From the NCBI GenBank assembly GCA_028280415.1, contig JANQLV010000024.1, positions 1 to 64,000 of the forward strand: DNA of 64,000 nucleotides, read 5' to 3'. Positions 9,889 through 19,395 of the stretch are shown piece by piece. The notes under the pieces are model-generated. The model was not told the DNA's origin. It saw only the letters and a list, made by a program, of their open reading frames with translations, and made no database searches. The stretch's first letter is position 1. The number at the start of each line of letters is the position of its first letter. Position numbers and translations under genes: made by a program. This stretch comes from Saprospiraceae bacterium. GTDB lineage: Bacteria > Bacteroidota > Bacteroidia > Chitinophagales > Saprospiraceae.

Positions 9889-10320
9889 ATGAAGCTAATA
9901 TTATCATTTAGTTGTCTCGTATTGATCTTTATTGTTTCAGCATTGGGTTTACAAAACCCGGTTGATTACACAGGTACCTATCAGACTTATGCTTCGAATC
10001 CGGAAATCCTGCAGGAACAGATGCAGCTTAAAAGCGACTTTACTTTTGAATACAAAATCGCTTTTGTAAAAGTGGATGTACACAAAATAGTAATCCGGGG
10101 GAAGTATCGGATAAATGGGAAAAAACTTTCACTACTGCCAAATGATTTCGGAGATCAACCATCGTTTGACAAAGCAATACTATCAGAGTTTGAATCCGGA
10201 AATATCCGGTTGCAGCCTGTTTACCACCTTCGCCAGCTAAAAGATCAGCTTTCTTTATGCCAGCAAGATGTAAAGCGGGATTTGTTATTGCCCAGATTTG
10301 TAAAGATCAAGGATTTTTAA
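9889..10320 (+). CDS. small secreted protein of unknown function
   Basis: 143 residues from the ATG at 9889; an upstream TTG that would overlap the LRR stop is a poor choice because this ATG directly precedes a signal peptide (MKLILSFSCLVLIFIVSALG). The mature part is rich in beta-strand-like sequence (YTGTYQTY, FTFEYKIAFVKVDVHKIVIRGKYRINGKKLSL) and may form a small lipocalin-like barrel, but I do not recognise the family. It sits 29 nt after the LRR gene and 10 nt before the next gene, so probably shares their transcript. Confidence 0.7.
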   Translation: MKLILSFSCLVLIFIVSALGLQNPVDYTGTYQTYASNPEILQEQMQLKSDFTFEYKIAFVKVDVHKIVIRGKYRINGKKLSLLPNDFGDQPSFDKAILSEFESGNIRLQPVYHLRQLKDQLSLCQQDVKRDLLLPRFVKIKDF

Positions 10321-10330
10321 AATATTCTTT

Positions 10331-11266
10331 ATGAAGATCTTATTCATTTTAGTCGGGTTAGTTTTTTCTATGATGGCCGGTTTTGGTCAGGTTTCTTCGG
10401 TCTACGGGAAAATCGTGAATAGAGCGAATTATGAGGAACTGCTTTATGCTCCAATAAGGATTGAAAAGAACGGTGTACTCGTAACCGAAGGAACTACCGA
10501 TTTTGAAGGCAATTATTCTATTCTCATCGACCCTGGTATATACAATATAAAAGTGTCATATGATGGATATGTCACAAGAGTTATTACCGGTGTAATAGTC
10601 AATAAAGGACAAGGGGTTAAATTGGATATAAAACTAGATTCAAGTAATATCGATTCTACCGATGAGGAAATTATGATTATCTCCTATGAAAAAAAACTTA
10701 AAGAGCATTATTTAAAATATCACAATCAAAATTACAATTACCTCCTTGATTTTGTCAGACGCTTTCTTAGTGAAATTGACTTAAGTGAGATTCAGGTAGA
10801 ATCTATTGACAAAACAAAATCTCTTCAAAATCCTTTCGCGCAACAAAGTTCCATTTACGGGAAAATAAGCGATCAGAAAACCGGAGAAGAACTTCTCTAC
10901 GCGAAAATTATCCTTTATAAAAATGGTGTATTTGTAACTGAAGGAACTACCGATTTTGAAGGCAATTATTCCATTCTCATAGACCCTGGCAAATACGATC
11001 TGCATATCAGTTACTGGGGATACGATAATTTGATTGTTAAGGATGTTCCTGTTTTTTACCGACAAAAAAAGCATTTAGACATCCAGCTAAAAAATGCTCC
11101 TGATCAATATCTTGATCATTGTTGCAGTTATAAAATCCCTTTGATCAAAGCAGATGCAACAAGTACTGATCACACCATCACTTCGGATCAAATCCGTAAT
11201 CAGGGAACGAAGAACATCAAGGAATTAATACTCAACACACCAGGTCTTTCAATTGAAAATTTTTAA
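10331..11266 (+). CDS. secreted protein with two carboxypeptidase-regulatory-like domains and a plug fragment
   Basis: 311 residues with signal peptide ending AGFGQ. Residues about 21-105 and 173-255 are two near-copies of one beta-sandwich domain (GTTDFEGNYSILIDPG is identical in both), the carboxypeptidase-regulatory-like fold usually found at the N-terminus of TonB receptors. A charged helical linker separates them. The tail has TITSDQIRNQGTKNIKELILNTPGLS, which resembles the start of a TonB-receptor plug, and then stops at once. No barrel follows. Either a stand-alone interaction protein or the remnant of a receptor; the intact frame and the similar ending of the next two genes favour the former. 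Confidence 0.78.
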   Translation: MKILFILVGLVFSMMAGFGQVSSVYGKIVNRANYEELLYAPIRIEKNGVLVTEGTTDFEGNYSILIDPGIYNIKVSYDGYVTRVITGVIVNKGQGVKLDIKLDSSNIDSTDEEIMIISYEKKLKEHYLKYHNQNYNYLLDFVRRFLSEIDLSEIQVESIDKTKSLQNPFAQQSSIYGKISDQKTGEELLYAKIILYKNGVFVTEGTTDFEGNYSILIDPGKYDLHISYWGYDNLIVKDVPVFYRQKKHLDIQLKNAPDQYLDHCCSYKIPLIKADATSTDHTITSDQIRNQGTKNIKELILNTPGLSIENF

Positions 11267-11339
11267 TTCAAAAGAATTAACAGGGATATTAGAAATCGTA
11301 AGGGAACATAAATTTTTACAGATACAAAAATATTTAGCT

Positions 11340-11843
11340 ATGAAAGTATTATTATTCTTTATCGGATTGTTTTTCACTATTCATACATATAGTCAAAATA
11401 CATCTATCCATGGCAAAATCACTGACCAGGAATTAGGGGATGAATTAATATATGCTAATCTTATTATCACAAAAAATAAAAAATTCATAAAAGGAGGATC
11501 CACAGATTTCGAAGGTAATTATTCTATTCCTATTGATCCTGGAGTTTATGAGCTCAGTGTTAGTTATACCGGATATGCTAATCAAGTAATTACCGGAGTA
11601 GTGATAAAAGAGGGCCAAAATTTAAAACTGGATATTGAATTAAAACAGTCTAATGATTACATACCCTTCACTCACGAATGCGGCCTTCCACTCATTCCAT
11701 TCATTTCACATATTCCACTTATTCTACATGATGAAACCAGTAGTGGTCACACTATGGAGTCCGAAGAAATCCGAAACATGAGTACAAAAAACATCAAGCA
11801 ATTCTTGCTGAATACTCCCGGAGTTTCTCTAGGCAACTTTTAG
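11340..11843 (+). CDS. secreted single-domain relative of the upstream gene
   Basis: 167 residues from the ATG at 11340; a longer frame starts inside the previous gene but this Met begins the signal peptide (ending HTYSQ). One carboxypeptidase-regulatory-like domain follows (HGKITDQELGDELIYANL, STDFEGNYSIPIDPGVYELSVSYTGY). A short linker leads to a plug-like ending, MESEEIRNMSTKNIKQFLLNTPGVS, and the protein stops a few residues later, exactly as its neighbour does. It is clearly paralogous to the genes on both sides. Role unknown. Confidence 0.76.
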   Translation: MKVLLFFIGLFFTIHTYSQNTSIHGKITDQELGDELIYANLIITKNKKFIKGGSTDFEGNYSIPIDPGVYELSVSYTGYANQVITGVVIKEGQNLKLDIELKQSNDYIPFTHECGLPLIPFISHIPLILHDETSSGHTMESEEIRNMSTKNIKQFLLNTPGVSLGNF

Positions 11844-11939
11844 GATGTATGCCCAAAAGGCTGAGAAATCATTGAGGTTTTTAAAGCGAGGGTAATACTG
11901 TTTAAAGGTATTCTATTTTTAAATCTAAAAAGCAAAGTT

Positions 11940-13931
11940 ATGAAGACTTACACAATTCTAATTGGATTACTGTTGATAGCCAATATTAGTTTTTCTCAGA
12001 CCTCTTCTATTTACGGAAAGATAACGAATGAAGAGACGGGTGAAGAGCTCATCTATGCTAACCTCGTTCTAAGTAAGAATGGAGTTTTCCTAACAGGGGC
12101 ATCAACAGACTTTGAAGGGAATTATAGTATTACTATTGATACGGGAACGTATGAAGTAAAAGTCTCTTACACAGGATACACGGATAAAATTATTACTGGG
12201 ATTCTTGTAAAACAAGGACAAGGAGTTAAACTTGATATCCAGCTTCTGGAAGGGGTGACAGCTAATGTAGTCGAAGTAGTTGACTACAAAGTTCCCCTGA
12301 TTGATAAGGATAATACTTCTACAGAGTCGACGATTACCAGTTCAGAAATCCGGAATAAACCTACTAAAAACATTACCGCATTGGCTGCAACTCCTGCCGG
12401 ACTTTCTCAGGTTGATGAAGGGGATGCTGTGACCATTAAAGGGTCCAGACCAGATGTGACCGATTATTATATTGATGGTATTCGGATTAGTGGTAATTTG
12501 ATTCCTCAATCGGAGATTGAGATTGATCAGCTTCAGGTAATTACCGAACCGGTTGTACCTCATAATTCTGAAGAAAGCTATGAATCAGTTCAGGAAAATG
12601 ATTTTGTCTCTGCTCGAAAAAACAAATTCTCTACTTTTTCAATCGACGTAGATTATGCTTCTTATAGTAATATTCGCCGCTTCATTAATCATGGTCAAAC
12701 ACCACCAAGAGATGCCGTCCGGATCGAAGAAATGATCAATTATTTTGATTATGCTTATCCTTTCCCACAGGATAATACTCCTTTTAGCATCAATACGGAG
12801 CTGAGTGAATGTCCCTGGAACAGGGGGCATAAATTACTGCATATAGGATTAAAAGGCGAAGCTTTCAAAATGGAAAAAGCGACCTCCAATAATCTTGTAT
12901 TCCTTATTGATGTTTCAGGTTCTATGGGATCGCCTAATAAACTCCCGCTGCTCAAAAAGTCTTTCAAATTACTCGTCAATGAGCTGCAAGCTGATGACCG
13001 GATTGCAATTGTGGTTTATGCAGGAGCGGCAGGACTGGTATTGCCATCTACTCCGGTCAAAGAAAAAAACAAAATACTTGATGCCATTGATCAACTCTCT
13101 TCGGGAGGTTCGACCGCAGGTGGTGCAGGAATAAAACTCGCTTATAAAATAGCTATAGAAAATAAAAAACCGGATGCTAACAATCGGGTTATTCTGGCAA
13201 CTGACGGAGATTTTAATGTCGGAATATCCAGCAAGGAAGACCTGCACAAACTGATTGAAACCAAACGACAATCGGGTGTTTATCTTACCGTACTAGGATT
13301 CGGTATGGGAAACTATAAAGATGATCGCCTGGAAACACTGGCCGATAAAGGCAATGGACATTATGCTTACATCGATAATATAAAAGAAGCCGAAAAAGTT
13401 TTTATAAAAGAATTAAACAGCACCTTGTATACTATCGCAAAAGATGTAAAAATTCAATTGGTTTTTAACTCAAGAAATGTAAAATCCTACCGATTGATTG
13501 GTTATGAAAATCGTCGACTAGCCAAAAAAGATTTTGCAGATGATACAAAAGATGCCGGTGAACTCGGAGCGGAACATACCGTAACGGCCATTTATGAATT
13601 GGAATTAAAAACCAGAAATCCCAAAGCCAAACTAACAGATGTCCGGCTTCGCTACAAAAGACCCAATGAAACCAAGAGCCAGTTAATCAATAAGTGGGTT
13701 CGCAATCAGACTGTCCCATTTCCTGAATCTTCGGACAATTTCCGGTTTTCCGCGGCAGTTGCTGCCTTTGGTATGCTCCTCAAAGATTCTAAATACAAAG
13801 GAGATGCTGATTGTAAAATGGTAATAAACATAGCCGAAAATGCTCTGGGGAAAGACCCCCATGCTTATAGACAAGAATTTATTGACTTAGTTGAAGAATA
13901 CGAATCTATGACTTTAACCAGTTCAAAATAA
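11940..13931 (+). CDS. von Willebrand A protein with regulatory-like and plug-like N-domains
   Basis: 663 residues. Signal peptide (ends ISFSQ), then the same carboxypeptidase-regulatory-like domain as the neighbours (STDFEGNYSITIDTG), then a fuller TonB-plug-like stretch (ITSSEIRNKPTKNITAL...VTIKGSRPDVTDYYIDGIRI). From about residue 215 the sequence follows the YfbK-type family: a VWF-N-like domain (NKFSTFSIDVDYASYSNIRRFI), a VWA domain with the metal-binding DVSGSMG near residue 323, and a C-terminal DUF3520-like region. VWA domains bind proteins through a metal site. Exposed on the cell surface or in the periplasm; partner unknown. Confidence 0.88.
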   Translation: MKTYTILIGLLLIANISFSQTSSIYGKITNEETGEELIYANLVLSKNGVFLTGASTDFEGNYSITIDTGTYEVKVSYTGYTDKIITGILVKQGQGVKLDIQLLEGVTANVVEVVDYKVPLIDKDNTSTESTITSSEIRNKPTKNITALAATPAGLSQVDEGDAVTIKGSRPDVTDYYIDGIRISGNLIPQSEIEIDQLQVITEPVVPHNSEESYESVQENDFVSARKNKFSTFSIDVDYASYSNIRRFINHGQTPPRDAVRIEEMINYFDYAYPFPQDNTPFSINTELSECPWNRGHKLLHIGLKGEAFKMEKATSNNLVFLIDVSGSMGSPNKLPLLKKSFKLLVNELQADDRIAIVVYAGAAGLVLPSTPVKEKNKILDAIDQLSSGGSTAGGAGIKLAYKIAIENKKPDANNRVILATDGDFNVGISSKEDLHKLIETKRQSGVYLTVLGFGMGNYKDDRLETLADKGNGHYAYIDNIKEAEKVFIKELNSTLYTIAKDVKIQLVFNSRNVKSYRLIGYENRRLAKKDFADDTKDAGELGAEHTVTAIYELELKTRNPKAKLTDVRLRYKRPNETKSQLINKWVRNQTVPFPESSDNFRFSAAVAAFGMLLKDSKYKGDADCKMVINIAENALGKDPHAYRQEFIDLVEEYESMTLTSSK

Positions 13932-13936
13932 GAGCT

Positions 13937-14644
13937 ATGAAAATCAGACTTCTCTTCGGCCTTTTTTTAATCTACCCGGCTATTATGTTTAGTCAAAGCG
14001 TCGTTCAGGGAAACATTAACAATCAGCAAGGAACACCTTTGCCTTTTGCCAATTTGACCCTGTATCAGGACAGCGTATTTATCACTGGTACTTATGCGGA
14101 TTTTAACGGTTATTATATGCTAAAAACCAAACCGGGAGTTTACGATCTTAAGGTTTCCTATATAGGTTTTGATGATAAGATCATACCGGGCATAGAAGTG
14201 TCTGAAAATATACCTTTAGAATTAAATATAGAAATGCAGGAAGGTCTGAGCCTGGAAGAAATCGTAGTTGTGGGCGATAGATATGAAATATATCGCGATA
14301 CCATCCCCTGCTGGTTTGGGCAAACGGATTGTTTCTATTCTGATCATTTCCAAGATAAAGAGCTCAAGAAAAAAGAAAACGGGAATATGGAAAATGTCAA
14401 AGCAGCAGATATTCAGTTATACCCCAATCCCGCAGTCGAACAAGTCAATATAAAATCCAGTCAGGAGTTTGCTGCACTACATATTTTCAATATCAATGGC
14501 CAGCTCATCCAATCGGTTTTGAATATACAAAAAGGACATAGCACTATTAATGTCTCCGGTTTTATCCCCGGGACCTATATTCTAAGATTCCAGGAAGCTG
14601 ATGAGCTGATCAGTAAAAAACTCATTGTCAAAAACACTTTTTGA
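13937..14644 (+). CDS. T9SS-sorted protein with carboxypeptidase-regulatory-like domain
   Basis: 235 residues, 5 nt after the VWA gene. Signal peptide ending IMFSQ, one carboxypeptidase-regulatory-like domain (YADFNGYYMLKTKPGVYDLKVSYIGF), a short linker, then from about residue 158 a type-A T9SS sorting domain (LYPNPAVEQVNIKSS, HIFNINGQLIQS, FIPGTYILRF, KKLIVK). The protein is therefore expected to cross the outer membrane by type IX secretion and be attached or released. It is the last member of the four-gene paralogous run and the only one with a sorting tail. Confidence 0.88.
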   Translation: MKIRLLFGLFLIYPAIMFSQSVVQGNINNQQGTPLPFANLTLYQDSVFITGTYADFNGYYMLKTKPGVYDLKVSYIGFDDKIIPGIEVSENIPLELNIEMQEGLSLEEIVVVGDRYEIYRDTIPCWFGQTDCFYSDHFQDKELKKKENGNMENVKAADIQLYPNPAVEQVNIKSSQEFAALHIFNINGQLIQSVLNIQKGHSTINVSGFIPGTYILRFQEADELISKKLIVKNTF

Positions 14645-14770
14645 GTTCAATTTTATAAAGAATTTGTTTTTCGTAAAAATCAGGTAACAAGCTTAGAAGT
14701 GATTTAACAAGTCCTTATCAACTTATCATGGAATTACTGTTTATTTTCGTGTAAACAAATAGTGCGAACA

Positions 14771-15676
14771 ATGAAATACGGTCTATTGATTCTGATTTGC
14801 TTATGTTTTATATTTTGTAAGAATGAAAAACAGCAACCGCAGTATTCGGAATTATTTGTACCTCATATCATCTCTACCAAAGCTCCGGAATTCGCAACAA
14901 GTGTAAACGCACAACAAACGGAAATCTTTTTCAATCGCACTACGGATAATCGTTCAAAGATGTGGATCATGCTTTCCAGATTAGAAAAGGGAAAATGGTC
15001 CAAAGCAAGGCCTCTTCCCTTTTCTACAGGGGAGTATCTGGATGTCGATCCTTTTTTGACTAAAGACGGACAAAGGTTGTACTTTAGTTCGAACCGCCCC
15101 GATAATGATTCTTTTGAGTCAAGAGGTTTTAATACCTGGTACGCTGAGCGTAGCTTAAGCGGATGGTCAGCTCCCCAAAAAGCGGCTACAGCACTCAACT
15201 CCGATTCAACGGATATTTTCATTAGCCTGGCCGATAATGGGAACGCCTATTTCAGATCGGAAAGAACGGGCGAGCGACATATAATGGTTTGTAAATTCGT
15301 AGACGGACAATATCAAGCTGCTCAAATAGTAGAGCTAAAATCAATCGACCAGCTGATTCGATTAGGTAATCCCTGTATTGCCGCCGATGAAAGCTTCCTG
15401 ATTGTCGCAGCCAGTAAACCGGGTAAGAATGGTACAGCAGATTTATATTTATCCTGGGACGAGAATGGTAAATGGTCCGAATTAATCAATATGGGTCCGG
15501 AAATTAATTCCGAGTATACAGAATTTGCTCCGGGGCTAAGCAAGGATAATGAAACCTTGTATTTTACCTCCGAACGCCCCGGGATCGTAGCCGCTCAGGC
15601 GGAAGGTGTTCGCCCGCCCGGAGATATCTACCGCATTTCAATCAAGCCTATACTTTCGAAATTAAGAAAAAAGTAA
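14771..15676 (+). CDS. PD40-type beta-propeller lipoprotein
   Basis: 301 residues from the ATG at 14771 (a GTG lies 9 nt upstream). Lipoprotein signal with CFIFC. The body holds WD40-like (PD40) repeats with typical motifs: ARPLPFSTGEYLDVDPFLTK, LYFSSNRPD, INMGPEINSEYTEFAPGLS, LYFTSERPG. Such repeats form propellers in TolB-like and OmpA-associated proteins. No enzymatic motif. It is convergent with tdk, whose stop lies 2 nt away. Function unknown. Confidence 0.85.
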   Translation: MKYGLLILICLCFIFCKNEKQQPQYSELFVPHIISTKAPEFATSVNAQQTEIFFNRTTDNRSKMWIMLSRLEKGKWSKARPLPFSTGEYLDVDPFLTKDGQRLYFSSNRPDNDSFESRGFNTWYAERSLSGWSAPQKAATALNSDSTDIFISLADNGNAYFRSERTGERHIMVCKFVDGQYQAAQIVELKSIDQLIRLGNPCIAADESFLIVAASKPGKNGTADLYLSWDENGKWSELINMGPEINSEYTEFAPGLSKDNETLYFTSERPGIVAAQAEGVRPPGDIYRISIKPILSKLRKK

Positions 15677-15678
15677 GC

Positions 15679-16314
15679 TTATAGCAGCGTTTGTTGATTC
15701 GTTATTTTCTCTTCCTTCTTCTCTTCGGCTACCTTTAAATTGAGGATATTACCCATATGGTAACAAGTCCGGCAACGCGCTTCATAACGATCTTTTTCTC
15801 CCAGTACGACCGTCTCTCCCTCATTGGAAATACGATAAGAATGGGTGGCCAGATTTCCACAATGCTGACAGATAGCATGTACCTTGGTAATGTATTCTGC
15901 AACAGCCAGCAAGTTGGGCATAGGACCAAAAGGTTTTCCCTTATAATCCATATCCAGACCGGCTATGATTACCCGGTTTCCTCTCAGAGCAAGCTGTTGG
16001 CATACCTCCGGTAGTTCCCCATCAAAAAACTGTGCCTCATCAATGCCAATCACATTGATCCCGTCTGTTAGTTCCAGTAGTTTACTGGAATGCTCGATTG
16101 GAACGGAGAGAATAGAATTTGCATCATGAGAAACAACCTTGGCATCATCGTATCGCGTATCGACTTTGGGTTTGAATATTTCGACTTTTTGATTGGCGAT
16201 TTTAGCGCGCTTCAGGCGTCGAATCAGTTCCTCGGTCTTCCCCGAAAACATGGATCCGCAGATCACTTCTATCCATCCACTTCTCTGTCCTTTAAAATGA
16301 GGCTCTAAAAACAT
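15679..16314 (-). CDS. tdk: thymidine kinase
   Basis: 211 residues. Thymidine kinase salvages thymidine to dTMP with ATP in the cytoplasm. Family features: P-loop [15 protein letters not shown] near residues 21-35, DEAQFF (Mg binding), [11 protein letters not shown], and a zinc-binding lasso with CQHCG and CRTCYHMG. Length fits type II thymidine kinase. It is convergent with the PD40 lipoprotein with almost no gap. The C-terminal tail ([10 protein letters not shown]) is charged and variable. Confidence 0.97.
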   Translation of the reverse strand: MFLEPHFKGQRSGWIEVICGSMFSGKTEELIRRLKRAKIANQKVEIFKPKVDTRYDDAKVVSHDANSILSVPIEHSSKLLELTDGINVIGIDEAQFFDGELPEVCQQLALRGNRVIIAGLDMDYKGKPFGPMPNLLAVAEYITKVHAICQHCGNLATHSYRISNEGETVVLGEKDRYEARCRTCYHMGNILNLKVAEEKKEEKITNQQTLL

Positions 16315-16621
16315 ATCTGACTATTTAAACTTACGGGCTCTTTTCTTCGTTTTAGAATATATTTTAAAAATGAACTTGTGCCGATTCCAAAATGGTTTGG
16401 ATGAAATATAATCATCGTTTTCTATAAGTCTTATTTAAAATAAGTGATTTTGGAAAAATCAAAATTTCAATACATTTTATCGGGGGTATAAAACCAAGAA
16501 TAGAGTTTTACCGTTTCTTTTTGATTATTTTTGTTTCGGTATAAAAACTACTTTATTTTTGAAGATACGAAGATAGGGCTTTTTCGAGCCATTTAGTGAT
16601 CAAAAATCCAGAAATCCTCTT

Positions 16622-17386
16622 ATGAATCTTAAACAAGCAGAAATAATTCTCGAAAAGATTACCCGGCTGTATAAATCCATGAAACTCGATGAGCGGAATA
16701 TTGACGCTTTTGAGCAGGATTTGATGCTCAGTTATATTCGCCAATTATATGAATCTTTTTCACCGGATAAACCGGTAACTAAAAAAGTCAAACCCGTATT
16801 ACCTCCGGTAGAGCCAAGTCCGGTAAAACCTGTTGTTAAAGAAACTCCAAAGCCTAGCGAGCCGCTTAAGCCCAAACCTAAACCGGTCGAGCCCAAGGTC
16901 GTAGAGAAAACTCCGGAGCCACAACTCCCGAAAGTCAGTGAAGCGCCTAAAGTCGTGCCCCCCCCTGCCTCTCCCGCAAAACCGGTGAGTCCGGCGCCCA
17001 AACCTGTATCTAAACCAAAACCTAGTCCACCTCCTTCCAGACCATCGGTCAGCAATGCCAAAAACGGGCTTTCTGTGGCTGAAAGAGCTGCACTCTTTGA
17101 ATTTAAAGAAGCTACCGAGCTTTCAGAGAAATTAAGTATGTCTCCTATTCGGGATTTGACCAAAGCAATGGGACTTAACGAAAAGATCTTCACGATCAAT
17201 GAACTGTTTGGAGGGGATAGCAAAAGCTTCGCTGAAACGATTCAAACACTCAATACATTTACCTCTTTCGAACAAGCTGCCGAGTACCTGGCTAATGGCG
17301 TAGCATTCCAACAAAAATGGACCAATAAAAACAAGAAAAAGAAAGCAATTAACTTCATTACCCTCGTCAAACGAAGATATAGCTAG
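16622..17386 (+). CDS. proline-rich protein with conserved C-terminal domain
   Basis: 254 residues, no signal peptide. Residues 1-45 are a charged helical segment (LKQAEIILEKITRLYKSMKLDER). Residues about 50-145 are a low-complexity Pro/Lys/Val linker. Residues about 150-254 form a compact domain (VAERAALFEFKEATELSEKLS, IRDLTKAMGLNEKIFTINELFGGD, YLANGVAFQQKW) that I recall as a conserved hypothetical in Bacteroidota. Its stop is 3 nt before pfkA, so the two are probably co-expressed. Cytoplasmic; function unknown. Confidence 0.82.
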   Translation: MNLKQAEIILEKITRLYKSMKLDERNIDAFEQDLMLSYIRQLYESFSPDKPVTKKVKPVLPPVEPSPVKPVVKETPKPSEPLKPKPKPVEPKVVEKTPEPQLPKVSEAPKVVPPPASPAKPVSPAPKPVSKPKPSPPPSRPSVSNAKNGLSVAERAALFEFKEATELSEKLSMSPIRDLTKAMGLNEKIFTINELFGGDSKSFAETIQTLNTFTSFEQAAEYLANGVAFQQKWTNKNKKKKAINFITLVKRRYS

Positions 17387-17389
17387 TTT

Positions 17390-18358
17390 ATGAAAAAAAT
17401 CGCAGTTTTTACATCAGGAGGCGATGCCCCGGGGATGAACGCCTGTATCCGGGCAGTAGTGCGTACAGGCTTGAAGATGGGCGTGGAAGTGATCGGAATC
17501 CGCGAGGGATTCGAAGGCATGATCGATGGAAATTTTGTCTCTATGGATAGAAAATCCGTAAGCGGGATCATTCATCTTGGAGGAACGATATTGCATTCAG
17601 CAAGGAGTGATCGCTTTCGAACGAAAGAAGGAAGAAAAGAGGCTTTCAGACAGCTTCAGGCTGCGGGAATCGAAGGGGTTATTGCTATTGGCGGAGATGG
17701 TACCTTTACCGGCGCTGACATTTTCACTAAAGAATTTAATATCCCCTTTGTGGGGACACCCGGTACTATTGATAATGATTTGTACGGTACCGATTTTACC
17801 ATTGGTTATGATACCGCAATCAATACGGCAATGCATGCCATTGATAATATAAAAGATACGGCAAATGCGCATCACCGGCTCTTTATTATAGAAGTGATGG
17901 GCAGAGATGCAGGCTTTATTGCCCTTAGAAGCGGGATTGCTACCGGAGCCGAAGCCATATTGATCCCGGAAAGTAAAACGGATACCGAAGCATTGACCAG
18001 AATACTTAGCCTCAATGAACAAAAGAAGAAAAGAGCCAATATCATTGTAGTAGCTGAAGGAGATGAGGAAGGCGGAGCCTTCGAAATTGCTAAAAAAATT
18101 AAAGAACAATTTCCTTCTTTTGAAACAAAAGTCACCATCCTCGGCCATATTCAAAGAGGTGGAAGACCAACCTGTATGGAACGCGTGATGGCCAGCCGCC
18201 TGGGGATGGAAGCAGTCAGGGCCTTACTTAACGGGAAGCGCAGCGTTATGGTTGGACAGGTTCATAAAGAAGTAGTCTATACGCCTTTTGAAAAAGCGAT
18301 CAAACATCATCAAAGGGTCAATCCGATTTTGATGGAAATGGTAGAAATGTTAGCCTAG
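17390..18358 (+). CDS. pfkA: ATP-dependent 6-phosphofructokinase
   Basis: 322 residues. Converts fructose 6-phosphate to fructose 1,6-bisphosphate, the committed step of glycolysis. Key motifs are present: ATP-binding TSGGDAPGMNACIR, GGDGTFTGA, catalytic GTIDNDLYGTDFTIGYDTA, MGRDAGFIA, and the C-terminal LGHIQRGGRPTCMERVMASRLG. Gly in GGDGT favours ATP over pyrophosphate as donor (family rule). Preceded by the proline-rich gene and followed 19 nt later by a rhomboid gene on the same strand. Confidence 0.98.
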   Translation: MKKIAVFTSGGDAPGMNACIRAVVRTGLKMGVEVIGIREGFEGMIDGNFVSMDRKSVSGIIHLGGTILHSARSDRFRTKEGRKEAFRQLQAAGIEGVIAIGGDGTFTGADIFTKEFNIPFVGTPGTIDNDLYGTDFTIGYDTAINTAMHAIDNIKDTANAHHRLFIIEVMGRDAGFIALRSGIATGAEAILIPESKTDTEALTRILSLNEQKKKRANIIVVAEGDEEGGAFEIAKKIKEQFPSFETKVTILGHIQRGGRPTCMERVMASRLGMEAVRALLNGKRSVMVGQVHKEVVYTPFEKAIKHHQRVNPILMEMVEMLA

Positions 18359-18377
18359 ACATTCAATTTGTTTTATT

Positions 18378-19130
18378 ATGGAAAAAACGGATCAAAGCTC
18401 TGAAAAGCGCCTGCTACTGGAAAGCCTTAAGCTACCGGTTATATTTTTGCTAATCATCTGGGCAATCCATATTTTCCAATTCATTTTCGGATTGCGCTGG
18501 GGCTTCCTGGGCGTTTATCCCCGAAGTTTTTCCGGGCTTAAAGGCATTTTTACTTCCCCTTTTATCCACGGAGACTTTTCTCACCTTTTCAATAATACTA
18601 TTCCATTTTTCGTACTAGCTACCATGACTTTATATTTTTATAAAAAAGTAGCTATTCGAAGTATATTAATGATTTATTTGCTCACCGGTTTGAGCGTGTG
18701 GCTTATTGCCCGGCAAACTTATCACATCGGTTTAAGTGGTGTAGTCTTCGGATTGTTTGCTTTTGTATTAGGCAACGGAATCTTTCGGCGCAACATTCGC
18801 TCTATCGTTCTGGCGCTTATTGTTTTTTTACTTTACAGCGGAATGCTCGTAGGTTTATTTCCTACCGAGGAAGGAGTTTCCTGGGAGAGCCATGCCTCCG
18901 GTTTTGTGATCGGCTTGTTTACCGCTTATTTTTATAAAAGGGAATTAGAAGCCGAAGAAATACGCCAGTCTCCCTGGGAAGAAGAAACGGAATCCGATAA
19001 TCTTGCCTATTTTTTACCCCGCGATACTTTCGATAAAACCAAGGCCGAGCGGCAAAGGGAAGCCGAGGAAAGAGCCAGACGACGGAATGAAAATGACGAC
19101 TGGATTTCAGACTCGACTTTCGATCTTTGA
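18378..19130 (+). CDS. rhomboid-family intramembrane serine protease
   Basis: 250 residues with about six hydrophobic helices. The rhomboid active site is visible: Ser in GLSGVVFG and His in SHASGFVIG, plus the HGDFSHLFNN motif in an earlier helix. Rhomboids cleave membrane proteins within the bilayer. The C-terminus after about residue 190 is a charged cytoplasmic tail (EEETESDNLAYFLP, RQREAEERARRR). The start follows pfkA by 19 nt, suggesting a shared transcript. Substrate unknown. Confidence 0.92.
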   Translation: MEKTDQSSEKRLLLESLKLPVIFLLIIWAIHIFQFIFGLRWGFLGVYPRSFSGLKGIFTSPFIHGDFSHLFNNTIPFFVLATMTLYFYKKVAIRSILMIYLLTGLSVWLIARQTYHIGLSGVVFGLFAFVLGNGIFRRNIRSIVLALIVFLLYSGMLVGLFPTEEGVSWESHASGFVIGLFTAYFYKRELEAEEIRQSPWEEETESDNLAYFLPRDTFDKTKAERQREAEERARRRNENDDWISDSTFDL

Positions 19131-19290
19131 TTCTTTACAAACTATACCATTCGTTAAAAATCAGTACTAAATACATTTTTTTATAAAAATACATCTTGAA
19201 CCCTGTATTATTTTACGAAAGTGCATAGTCAAAAAACTATCAAAATGTCAAGTAAAATATATTGAACTTTTTTTTCTTTATTGAAATCTC

Positions 19291-19298
19291 TATTTTTG
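19291..19298 (+). promoter_or_regulatory. Bacteroidota -7 box (TATTTTTG)
   Basis: Matches the TAnnTTTG consensus about 95 nt upstream of the 151-residue lipoprotein start. No clear TTTG -33 element lies at the right distance, so this is a weak call. Confidence 0.35.
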
Positions 19299-19395
19299 CC
19301 GACTTTATAAGAATATAAACCATTTATTATTGATATGCGGTAGTTGAAAATGCTTATGATCAACCACCCACTTTTAAACCTAAATATAATCGAGT

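Noticed and set aside
16732-17223. 163-codon minus-strand frame antisense to the proline-rich gene
   Set aside because: Gly/Leu-rich low complexity mirrors the Pro/Lys repeats of the real gene.
17597-18154. 185-codon minus-strand frame antisense to pfkA
   Set aside because: Shadow of a strongly conserved gene; no start context or family.
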